A stretch of DNA of 13,751 nucleotides, taken from NCBI GenBank assembly GCA_001914705.1, contig MNDB01000014.1:1-13751 (forward strand), given 5' to 3'. The position numbers were made by a program, and so were the translations under genes. Positions 1-5,656 of the stretch are shown here, piece by piece (positions within the stretch are counted from its first letter, which is position 1; each line of letters starts with the position of its first letter). The notes under the pieces were generated by a model. That model saw only the letters and a list, made by a program, of their open reading frames with translations. It did not search any database and had not been told where the DNA came from. This DNA is from Actinobacteria bacterium 13_2_20CM_68_14. Its GTDB lineage: Bacteria > Actinomycetota > Thermoleophilia > Gaiellales > Gaiellaceae.

Positions 1-299
1 TCTCGCTCGACCTCGAAGACCGGGCAACCGTTCAACGACCCGTAATTGCACTCGCGCAGGCGGGCGTCCTGGCGGATCGGAATGCCGCTGTCGCCGAAGG
101 CGAGCTCGGCCGTCTCGACCGCGCGGCCGAGATCGGAGGTGTAAACGGCGTCAATCCGCTCGCCCCGCCGGCGCTCGCCGAGGCGCCGCGCAAGCCGCCG
201 CCCTTCCTCCGAGAGCTGACCCTCGAGCCACCCGGTCGCGATCCCAGCCTCGTTGTCGGTACTGATCGCGTGCGTCTCGAAGACGATCTCGGTTGTCAC
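1..299 (-). CDS. Histidine phosphatase family protein (3' end cut by window edge)
   Basis: N-terminal 99 residues of a phosphoglycerate-mutase-like (histidine phosphatase) protein. Visible are a first beta strand with EIVFETHA, the SEEGRRLARRLGERR helix, a TSDLGRAVETAE motif matching the family's SxLxRAxxTA, and RECNYGSLNG in place of the usual RE.xFGxxEG. The family removes phosphate from small metabolites or phosphoproteins through a phosphohistidine intermediate on the RHG histidine. Here RHG reads T9-H10-A11: the histidine stays but the phosphate-binding arginine is replaced by threonine. The substrate is unknown. The GTG start overlaps the dehydrogenase stop as GTGA (296-299), so the two genes are very likely co-transcribed and translationally coupled. 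The C-terminal half, including the second catalytic histidine, lies outside the window. Confidence 0.8.
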   Translation of the reverse strand, partial: MTTEIVFETHAISTDNEAGIATGWLEGQLSEEGRRLARRLGERRRGERIDAVYTSDLGRAVETAELAFGDSGIPIRQDARLRECNYGSLNGCPVFEVER

Positions 300-1261
300 T
301 CGCCGGCCACGGCGAGCACCGCGGAGCCGCGGAGCCGGCCGCTCCGCATGCTCTCGAGCGCGTCGTTCGCCTGCTCGAGCGCGAACGCTTCGACCACCGT
401 CCGCACGGGCACTTGCGGCGCCAGTGCCAGAAACTCCTCGCCGTCCCGACGCGTCAGATTGGCGACCGAGCGCAGCACGCGCTCTTCCCAGAGCAGCTCG
501 TATGGGAACGCCGGGATGTCCGTCATGTGGATGCCGGCGCAGACGACGCTGCCACCCTTCGCGAGCGCGCGCAACGCGAGCGGAACGAGCGCACCAACGG
601 GAGCGAAGATGATGGCGGCGTCGAGCTCCTCCGGCGGTCGCTCCTCCGAGCCGCCGGCCCAGACTGCGCCCAGCTCTCGCGCGAACGCCTGCCCGTCTTC
701 GTCGCCCGGACGCGTGAAGGCGAAAACGCGGCGTCCCTCGTGCCTCGCGACCTGCGCGATGATGTGCGCGGAGGCGCCGAAGCCGTAGAGCCCGAGCCGC
801 TCACTGTCGCCCGTGAGCCGAAGCGAGCGATAGCCGATCAGGCCGGCGCACAGGAGGGGAGCTGCCTCGAGACCGGAATAGCGCTCGGGAAGTGCCAAGC
901 AAAAACGTTCATCGACGACCGTGTACTCGGCGTAGCCGCCGTCCAGGTCGTAGCCGGTGAACCGGGCGTTGTCACAGAGGTTCTCGCGGCCTGAACGGCA
1001 GAACCGGCACTCACCGTCCGTCCAGCCGAGCCAGGGAATCCCGACGCGACGATTCTCGCCGACGACAGTTCCGACGATCTGGTGGCCGAGCACGAGCGGC
1101 AGCTTCGGGTGCGTCAGCTCGCCGTCGAAGACGTGGAGGTCGGTCCGGCAGACGCCGCAGGTCTGCACCCTGACGAGCAGCTGCCCCGGCCCCGGCGTGG
1201 GTTCCGGCAGCTCCGCTTCCCGTAGTGGAGAGCCCGGCCGGTCTAGCACCATGGCACGCAT
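296..1261 (-). CDS. Zinc-dependent alcohol dehydrogenase family protein
   Basis: 321-residue medium-chain dehydrogenase/reductase, probably oxidising alcohols or reducing aldehydes with NAD(P) in the cytosol. The GroES-like domain carries catalytic zinc ligands Cys35 (in CGVCRTDLH) and His60 (VLGHQIVG); Cys138 (APLLCAG) is the likely third ligand. The structural-zinc lobe has Cys85, Cys88 and Cys96 in ECRFCRSGRENLC, but the first cysteine of the usual four is Asp82. The Rossmann fold begins at LGLYGFGASAH (157-166). The pattern resembles the AdhP/CAD2-like zinc ADH group common in actinobacteria. An in-frame extension to 1414 is possible, but the family's N-terminus (MRAMVLDRPG) begins at the ATG at 1261, and the extension would run antisense into the NlpC/P60 gene. 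It is first in a two-gene unit with the histidine phosphatase. The physiological substrate cannot be read from sequence. Confidence 0.9.
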   Translation of the reverse strand: MRAMVLDRPGSPLREAELPEPTPGPGQLLVRVQTCGVCRTDLHVFDGELTHPKLPLVLGHQIVGTVVGENRRVGIPWLGWTDGECRFCRSGRENLCDNARFTGYDLDGGYAEYTVVDERFCLALPERYSGLEAAPLLCAGLIGYRSLRLTGDSERLGLYGFGASAHIIAQVARHEGRRVFAFTRPGDEDGQAFARELGAVWAGGSEERPPEELDAAIIFAPVGALVPLALRALAKGGSVVCAGIHMTDIPAFPYELLWEERVLRSVANLTRRDGEEFLALAPQVPVRTVVEAFALEQANDALESMRSGRLRGSAVLAVAGE

Positions 1262-1266
1262 GTCTC

Positions 1267-1272
1267 TATCGT
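1267..1272 (+). promoter_or_regulatory. Putative -10 element of the NlpC/P60 gene
   Basis: TATCGT matches the actinobacterial TANNNT -10 pattern and ends 8 nt before the ATG at 1281, which fits a leaderless or very short-leader transcript. No Shine-Dalgarno sequence precedes 1281. No clear -35 was found. It lies inside the 5-prime region shared with the divergent dehydrogenase gene. Confidence 0.35.
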
Positions 1273-1280
1273 GCCGGTGG

Positions 1281-2276
1281 ATGCGCGCCCTCGCATTCAT
1301 GGTCGCGATCGCGCTCGTCGGGGCGCCCGCGGCGGCGGCCGACATTCTCGGCACGGCACAGGTACGCACGGGGGACGGGAAGCTGCTCGCGGCTGCCGGT
1401 AACGGCTCCTTCACCTATCCGCGGGACGGCTCGGTGCTCTCGATCGGCAAGGTTCTCGCGACTGAGACGCGCGTCGAGCTCGACGACGTCTCCATGCTCG
1501 GCGGACGCGTCCACGCCGACCGCGTCACGATCAGGCACGGACGCCGCGCGGCGATCTCCGGGCTCGTCGTCCAGGGCCTGCTGCGGGATGCGAGCTCGAA
1601 CGCGCTCTTCCAGCTCGACACCGGCAGTTACCTGGTCGTCAGCCAGAAGGCCGTGATCGGCAAGAAGACGGGTTATGTGGGGCTGCGTCTGAGCGTCGAG
1701 ACGGGCTATCCGGGTGTCCCCAGCGGCGCCCAGGTACTCGTCGGCCTGCGGGAACGGGGCAATGTCAGCACCAACCAGCTCGCGAGCCGCGTCGTCACCG
1801 CGGCCGGGCCGTGGGCGTCACTCGGCTTTGGCGCGGCGCCGACCATCGCCGGACTGCCCGTCGTCACCGAGCCGCTGCTCGCCGGCGCGCTGCCGGCCGC
1901 CAACGGGATCGGCGGCCGTGCGGTCGCAATTGCCGCGCAGTACCTCGGCGTTCCCTACCGCTGGGGCGGCGAGAGCCCACTGACCGGGTTCGACTGCTCC
2001 GGGCTGACGATGTACGTCTACGGACAGCTCGGGGTCCCGCTGACCCATTACACCGGTGCCCAGCTCCACGAGGGTAAGCCCGTGCCGCCGGAGGCGTTGC
2101 AGCCCGGCGACCTCGTCTTCTTCGACCCCGGCGCCTTCGGGATCCCCGGCCACGAAGGCATGTACATCGGCGGCGGCCTCTTCATCCACGCGCCGCATAC
2201 CGGCGACGTCGTCAAGATCTCGAGCCTCAATCAGTACGCGCGCCGCTACGTCGGCGCGGTTCGGCCCTACGCCTAG
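1281..2276 (+). CDS. Secreted NlpC/P60 (C40) cell-wall peptidase
   Basis: 331-residue protein, probably exported to cleave peptide cross-bridges of peptidoglycan. Residues 1-20 (MRALAFMVAIALVGAPAAAA) form a signal peptide with a likely AAA cleavage site. Residues 21-190 are a beta-rich N-terminal region I do not recognise. Residues 212-331 are the NlpC/P60 domain: AAQYLGVPYRWGG leads to catalytic Cys239 in GFDCSGL, His291 in PGHEGMYIGGG, and a third polar residue, His303, in FIHAP. LQPGDLVFF (273-281) is also typical. Alternative in-frame ATGs exist at 1251, 1260 and 1299. I prefer 1281 because of its signal-peptide shape and the TATCGT element upstream. If 1260 is used, the start codon overlaps the start of the divergent dehydrogenase gene. 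Confidence 0.88.
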   Translation: MRALAFMVAIALVGAPAAAADILGTAQVRTGDGKLLAAAGNGSFTYPRDGSVLSIGKVLATETRVELDDVSMLGGRVHADRVTIRHGRRAAISGLVVQGLLRDASSNALFQLDTGSYLVVSQKAVIGKKTGYVGLRLSVETGYPGVPSGAQVLVGLRERGNVSTNQLASRVVTAAGPWASLGFGAAPTIAGLPVVTEPLLAGALPAANGIGGRAVAIAAQYLGVPYRWGGESPLTGFDCSGLTMYVYGQLGVPLTHYTGAQLHEGKPVPPEALQPGDLVFFDPGAFGIPGHEGMYIGGGLFIHAPHTGDVVKISSLNQYARRYVGAVRPYA

Positions 2277-2283
2277 TGAAGCT

Positions 2284-2679
2284 CTAGCGCCCCCGGCGCT
2301 GTTTTTGGAGCTTCTCCATCGCACGCCGCTGCTGGCGGTTCTGCGGCTCAGGTAACGCGCCTTCCTGGCCGGCCGCCTCGAGATAGGCGCGCCGCTCCGA
2401 GGCGCTGAGCCGCGAGAGGGCGGCCTGCGCCCGCTGCGGATCGTTCGCGACCCCGGCCCGCTCGAGCTTCTCGAGCGCGCTCGCGGCCTCGGGGTTCTGC
2501 TTCGCCAGCGCCGCGCGCGAGGCCTTCATCATCAGACCTCGAACGCCGGGGATCTTTGCGATCCCTTGCATGATCGGCCGCGCGTACTTGCCCCCCCTGA
2601 CCCGCGCCAACAGGGTGAACAACGCGAGCATGAAGATGATCGCGCCGGCGATGTAGAGCGGAATGAAGTAGAGCCACAC
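2284..2679 (-). CDS. Small membrane protein of unknown function
   Basis: 131 residues, GTG start. Residues 3-26 (FIPLYIAGAIIFMLALFTLL) form one clear transmembrane helix. The rest is a charged, helix-prone cytoplasmic or extracellular part with an alanine/leucine-rich middle (ASALEKLERAG, QAALSRLSASERRAYLEAA) and a very basic tail (RQQRRAMEKLQKQRRGR). I do not recognise the family. It lies 30 bp after the anti-sigma stop codon in the same orientation and is probably third in the sigma operon. An in-frame stop at 2710-2712 rules out a longer N-terminus. It might link the soluble anti-sigma factor to the membrane, but this is only inferred from position. Confidence 0.7.
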   Translation of the reverse strand: MWLYFIPLYIAGAIIFMLALFTLLARVRGGKYARPIMQGIAKIPGVRGLMMKASRAALAKQNPEAASALEKLERAGVANDPQRAQAALSRLSASERRAYLEAAGQEGALPEPQNRQQRRAMEKLQKQRRGR

Positions 2680-2709
2680 GGCTGCGGAATCGTAGCGCGA
2701 CGGGATCGG

Positions 2710-2961
2710 CTAGCGAGACGTCCAGTCCCGGAAGGCCGAGAGCAGAGCCGCCTCGGCTTCGGGGCTGATGTCGGCCGGCGCCAGAGTGCCGGTGAGCTCG
2801 ATCGTCTCCCGCATTTGCCGGACATACTCGTGGCAGCCCTTGCACCCCTCGATGTGGTGCTCGAAGCTGTCGCGCTCGCGTTCCGGCAGCGCGCCTTCGA
2901 GGTAGTCCGTCACCAGCTCGACGAGCTCCTGGCAACTCAGCTGTTCGATGCTTGCGCTCAC
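2710..2961 (-). CDS. zf-HC2 (ZAS) anti-sigma factor, soluble
   Basis: 83-residue zinc-binding anti-sigma protein expected to hold the neighbouring ECF sigma factor inactive in the cytosol. The ZAS motif is visible as His36-x3-Cys40-x2-Cys43 (HIEGCKGC) with an upstream Cys10 that may be the fourth ligand. The preceding DYLEGALPERERDSFEHH is typical of this family. There is no transmembrane segment, so it resembles soluble RsrA-like proteins rather than membrane-bound anti-sigma factors. Release of the sigma factor by redox or zinc change is possible but not shown by sequence. Its GTG start overlaps the sigma stop as GTGA (2958-2961), a usual arrangement for a sigma/anti-sigma pair made in equal amounts. 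Confidence 0.88.
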   Translation of the reverse strand: MSASIEQLSCQELVELVTDYLEGALPERERDSFEHHIEGCKGCHEYVRQMRETIELTGTLAPADISPEAEAALLSAFRDWTSR

Positions 2962-3578
2962 ATGGCCTCCGTGAGGTAGTCCTCCAGCGCCTGCCGGACC
3001 TTCGAGCGCGCGCGGTGGAGAAGTACTCGTTGATTTGTCTCGCTGATCCCCAGAGCGTTACGCGCCTCGTCCGAGCTCCAGCCCTCGATGTCCCGGAGGC
3101 TGATCACCGCTCGCTGTGCCGGCGGCAGCTCGTCGATCGCGCGCTCGACGACCGCGCGCGTCTCGGCGGCAAGCAAGCGCTCCTCCGGCCAGGGCTCGGG
3201 CCTCGACGCCCAGTGACCCGGCCAGCGCTCGTGATCGGGCGGCAGGAACCTGTCGGCGTCGACCGCCGCCTCGGGGACGGCGTCGGGCCGCTCGAGCGCG
3301 GAGAACGGCACCGTCCGTCGCTCGCGCTGCCCTCGCGTCTTGGCGATGTTCGTCAGGATCCGGAAGATCCAGGTCTTCAGCGACGAGCGGCCCTCGAAGC
3401 GGTCGATCCCGTTGAGAACGCCGATCCACGTCTCCTGGACGACGTCCTCGGCGACTGCCCGAGTGGCGACGTAGATCAGCGCGACCCGCAGGAGGGAAGC
3501 GTTGTACATCCGCATCAGCTCCGCGAAGACCCTCTCGTCTCGCGCGCGGAGGGCTGCGATCACGGCAGCGTCGTCCAC
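2958..3578 (-). CDS. ECF-family RNA polymerase sigma factor
   Basis: 206-residue extracytoplasmic-function sigma factor directing RNA polymerase to a stress or envelope regulon. The sigma-2 region covers roughly residues 15-85, with AVAEDVVQETWIGVL and the WIFRILTNIAKTRG segment. The sigma-4 region covers roughly 150-203, with LPPAQRAVISLRDIEGWSS and a helix-turn-helix through GISETNQRVLLHRARSKVR. The linker between them is long and carries a WPGHWASRPEPWPEE segment seen in a large actinobacterial ECF group that pairs with zf-HC2 anti-sigma factors. I chose GTG at 3578 because it gives the usual length and has TACAGT 6 nt upstream. Upstream in-frame codons run into the REP-like palindrome and read as noncoding. 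It is first of three genes in the operon. The target promoters are unknown. Confidence 0.92.
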   Translation of the reverse strand: MDDAAVIAALRARDERVFAELMRMYNASLLRVALIYVATRAVAEDVVQETWIGVLNGIDRFEGRSSLKTWIFRILTNIAKTRGQRERRTVPFSALERPDAVPEAAVDADRFLPPDHERWPGHWASRPEPWPEERLLAAETRAVVERAIDELPPAQRAVISLRDIEGWSSDEARNALGISETNQRVLLHRARSKVRQALEDYLTEAM

Positions 3579-3584
3579 GCGCCG

Positions 3585-3590
3585 ACTGTA
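3585..3590 (-). promoter_or_regulatory. Putative -10 element of the sigma/anti-sigma operon
   Basis: On the minus strand this reads TACAGT, a TANNNT match ending 6 nt before the GTG at 3578. That spacing places the transcription start at or next to the start codon, which suggests a leaderless mRNA. No Shine-Dalgarno sequence is present. Confidence 0.4.
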
Positions 3591-3634
3591 ACGCGGGTGC
3601 CCTGCGCGTCGGGGTCGACGGTCTGGCGCTTTGA

Positions 3635-3667
3635 GCCATTGTCCGGGGTCAGACCCCGGACAATGGC
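3635..3667. repeat. REP-like perfect palindrome
   Basis: A 33-bp perfect inverted repeat: arms of 16 bp (3635-3650 and 3652-3667) around a single central A. The core is TGTCCGGGGTC-A-GACCCCGGACA. It lies between the divergent sigma operon and the oxidoreductase gene, so it is unlikely to be a gene-end terminator. GGGGTCAGACCCC palindromes of this kind recur as extragenic repeats in many bacteria, in some cases with REP-associated tyrosine transposases; that is from memory and was not checked here. It could also be a dimeric operator. Confidence 0.7.
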
Positions 3668-3750
3668 CGGACCGGACAACGGTGGCTACAACGCTTGTAA
3701 CAGCGCGCGCCGGCGTGCGACTGTGCCACGAGAAAAGCAAGGAGGATCCG

Positions 3751-5160
3751 ATGAAGAGCGAGCACTACGACCTGATTGCGATCGGCGCCGGCTCCGCGGC
3801 TCGGGACGGCGCCAACAAGGCAGCGAAGGACTATGGAGCGAAGGTCGCGCTGATCGAGGGCGAGCGCTGGGGTGGCAGCTGCCCCAACGTCGCCTGCGTG
3901 CCGACGAAGGCCTATCTCGTCGCGGCCGATCTGGCGCACTCGATCAACACGCTGGCGAACGAGCGCGGCATCGAAGTCGGCCCGGCGACAACCAACCTGG
4001 CGAACGTGAAGGCCTGGAAGGACACGCTGAAGAAGCCGCAACAGAAGTGGGTCGAGGGTCTCCACGCGGCGGGCTTCGACACCTACGAAGGCACGGCGAC
4101 CTTCGTCGACCCGCACACGGTCCGGCTGGGCGACGTCGAGCTCAAGGCCGACAAGATCCTGATCGCCACCGGCTCGCGCACCGCGGTGCCTCCGATCGAG
4201 GGGATCGAGGAGATCGACTGGGTGGATCACGTCAGCGCGCTCGAGATCGAAGAACTGCCCGAGAGACTGCTGGTCTGCGGCGCCGGCGCCGTCGGGCTCG
4301 AGTTCGGCCAAGCGTTCTCCCGTTTCGGCACAAAGGTGACGATCGTCGACGCCGTCGACGAGATCGCGCCGCACACCGACCACCACGCCGCGATGGAGCT
4401 TCGCGAGGCCCTCACGGACGAGGGAATTCCGATCATCCTCGGCAGCTTCGTCACGAAGGTCGCCGCTCGGGACGGAGGCAATGTCGCGACGATCACACCG
4501 CGCGAGGGCGGCATGGAGCAGGAGGTCGAGTTCGACTGCTTCTTGCTCGCCTCGGGACGCCGTCCGAACATCGAGGAGTTGAACCTCGAAGCCGTGGGCG
4601 TCGAGACCTACAAGCTCGGCATCGTCGTCGACGAGCGCCTACGCACCAACGTCCCCGGTATCTGGGCCGCCGGCGACGTCAACGGCCAGGCGCTGTTCAC
4701 GCCGGTAGCCCAATACCAGGCACGGATCGCCGTCGAGGACATGTTCCACCCGGGCGAAGGCCCCGCGGCGGACTATTCGGTCCTGCCGACGGCGATCTTC
4801 ACCGACCCAGAACTCGCCGGCGTCGGGCTGACTCAGTCGGCAGCCGAGGAGCAAGGCTTCGAAGCCGAGACCGTCGTTCACCCGCTGAAGCACCTCCGCA
4901 GGGCGTCCTACATCGACGCGAAGCACGGGCTCTACAAGATCGTCTTCGACCGCCCCAGCCGGCGCGTGCTCGGGCTGCACGTAGTCGCGCCAGGCGCGAG
5001 CGACATCGTCCAGGGACTCTCGATCGCGGTGCGTCTCGGCGTCACCGTCGACCAACTCGCCAGCGCGCACCACACGTTCCCGACCTTCGGCGAGGGTGTG
5101 AAAGCCGCGGCCGAGCAGGCGCGCGCAACCGCGCCGCAGGCAGTCTCGGCCAGCCCCTAG
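3751..5160 (+). CDS. FAD/NAD(P)-dependent disulfide oxidoreductase, mercuric-reductase/lipoamide-dehydrogenase-like
   Basis: 469-residue class I pyridine nucleotide-disulfide oxidoreductase that moves electrons from NAD(P)H through FAD to a redox disulfide. The FAD motif is IGAGSAA (11-17). The redox pair is Cys44 and Cys49 in GGSCPNVACVPTK. The NAD(P) fold is VCGAGAVGLEFG (175-186), and TNVPGIWAAGDV (299-310) is the second FAD contact. The dimerisation domain follows from about 345. The catalytic-base position reads HHTFPTFGE (440-448): the histidine that precedes proline in lipoamide dehydrogenase is Phe443, as in mercuric-reductase-like and SthA-like members. There is no N-terminal metal-binding domain and no C-terminal cysteine pair, so true mercuric reductase is unlikely. 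The ATG at 3751 has a strong AAGGAGG site (3739-3745). The substrate is unknown. It reads divergently from the sigma operon. Confidence 0.88.
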   Translation: MKSEHYDLIAIGAGSAARDGANKAAKDYGAKVALIEGERWGGSCPNVACVPTKAYLVAADLAHSINTLANERGIEVGPATTNLANVKAWKDTLKKPQQKWVEGLHAAGFDTYEGTATFVDPHTVRLGDVELKADKILIATGSRTAVPPIEGIEEIDWVDHVSALEIEELPERLLVCGAGAVGLEFGQAFSRFGTKVTIVDAVDEIAPHTDHHAAMELREALTDEGIPIILGSFVTKVAARDGGNVATITPREGGMEQEVEFDCFLLASGRRPNIEELNLEAVGVETYKLGIVVDERLRTNVPGIWAAGDVNGQALFTPVAQYQARIAVEDMFHPGEGPAADYSVLPTAIFTDPELAGVGLTQSAAEEQGFEAETVVHPLKHLRRASYIDAKHGLYKIVFDRPSRRVLGLHVVAPGASDIVQGLSIAVRLGVTVDQLASAHHTFPTFGEGVKAAAEQARATAPQAVSASP

Positions 5161-5171
5161 ATGGTGACTAA

Positions 5172-5189
5172 GGCATCGCTTGCGATGCC
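5172..5189 (+). terminator. Hairpin just after the oxidoreductase stop
   Basis: Perfect inverted repeat GGCATCGC-TT-GCGATGCC starting 11 nt after the TAG at 5158-5160. No U-tract follows. It is probably the first of two tandem hairpins that end the transcript or protect its 3-prime end. Confidence 0.5.
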
Positions 5190-5197
5190 GCACAAGA

Positions 5198-5224
5198 GGC
5201 CGTGGCGGCTTCGCCGCCGCGGCC
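5198..5224 (+). terminator. Strong GC hairpin, probable terminator of the oxidoreductase gene
   Basis: A 12-bp stem with one G-T pair (GGCCGTGGCGGC against GCCGCCGCGGCC) and a TTC loop. Its right arm also begins a shorter alternative hairpin (GGCCGGTT/AACCCGGCC, 5221-5238). No T-run follows, as is usual for high-GC actinobacterial terminators. Confidence 0.6.
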
Positions 5225-5289
5225 GGTTAAACCCGGCCAAATTGAGGATGCGACGATCTCCCCCAAGGCAGCCACTGCTCCGAATGCGC

Positions 5290-5295
5290 TACCTT
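5290..5295 (+). promoter_or_regulatory. Possible -10 element for the cold-shock gene
   Basis: TACCTT matches TANNNT in the gap before the cold-shock gene. If used, it would leave a leader of about 80 nt, which fits the regulatory 5-prime leaders common in cold-shock mRNAs. A small CACG-TT-CGTG hairpin (5352-5361) sits just before the ribosome-binding site. No convincing -35 is visible. Confidence 0.25.
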
Positions 5296-5383
5296 TCTCG
5301 CGCCACAGATCATCAAGAGCGAGTACCGGTAGTGCGATCACGCCTCCGCTGCACGTTCGTGAAGGAGCAGGGAGGTGGAATAC

Positions 5384-5590
5384 ATGGCAACCGGAACCGT
5401 GAAGTGGTTCAACGACTCGAAGGGCTACGGCTTCATCTCGCAGGCCGACGGCGGCGACGACGTCTTCGTTCACTTCAGCGCGATCGCCGGCGAGGGCTTC
5501 AAGAGCCTCACCGAAGGCGCGAAGGTCGAGTACGAGGTCGAAGAGGGCCCCAAAGGCCCCCAGGCCCGCAACGTCAGCATCGTCGGTTAG
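5384..5590 (+). CDS. Cold-shock domain protein (CspA family)
   Basis: 68-residue single OB-fold cold-shock protein that binds single-stranded RNA or DNA and acts as an RNA chaperone. It starts MATGTVKWFNDSKGYGFI, which includes RNP1 (KGYGFI), followed by RNP2 in VFVHFSAI. Length and sequence match the family throughout. The ATG at 5384 has a strong GGAGGTGG site at 5371-5378. An in-frame ATG at 5375 is rejected because it lies inside that site. The gene is 66 bp upstream of an IF-1-like gene on the same strand, with a strong hairpin between them. Cold induction is known for some family members but is not shown here. Confidence 0.96.
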   Translation: MATGTVKWFNDSKGYGFISQADGGDDVFVHFSAIAGEGFKSLTEGAKVEYEVEEGPKGPQARNVSIVG

Positions 5591-5602
5591 TCCCGAATTC
5601 TC

Positions 5603-5630
5603 GCGCGCGGGTGAGCAATCACCCGCGCGC
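5603..5630 (+). terminator. 12-bp GNRA-capped hairpin between cold-shock and IF-1-like genes
   Basis: Perfect 12-bp stem GCGCGCGGGTGA / TCACCCGCGCGC closed by GCAA, a GNRA tetraloop. It starts 12 nt after the cold-shock stop and ends 15 nt before the IF-1 Shine-Dalgarno core. It may be a terminator for the cold-shock transcript, a 3-prime stability element, or a partial terminator controlling read-through to the IF-1-like gene. No T-run follows. Confidence 0.6.
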
Positions 5631-5645
5631 ACTCATCTCACGAAG

Positions 5646-5651
5646 GGAGGT
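5646..5651 (+). promoter_or_regulatory. Shine-Dalgarno core that sets an ATC start for the IF-1-like gene
   Basis: GGAGGT, within AAGGGAGGTG (5643-5652), is the best ribosome-binding site near this gene. It stands 5 nt before the ATC at 5657. There is no ATG, GTG or TTG in the reading frame at this spacing. Confidence 0.6.
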
Positions 5652-5656
5652 GCGCC

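Noticed and set aside
293..994. A 233-codon plus-strand frame opposite the alcohol dehydrogenase.
   Set aside because: It is antisense to a gene with clear family motifs and has no recognisable domain or ribosome-binding site.
3751..5160. Naming the oxidoreductase mercuric reductase (merA) or lipoamide dehydrogenase (lpd).
   Set aside because: It lacks the metal-binding N-terminus and C-terminal cysteines of the first and the catalytic histidine of the second, and there is no mer or dehydrogenase-complex gene nearby.
2952..5171. A very long open frame on the plus strand (739 codons).
   Set aside because: It runs antisense to the sigma gene and then out of frame through the oxidoreductase gene. 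The product is Arg-rich and repetitive, as expected of a shadow frame in GC-rich DNA.
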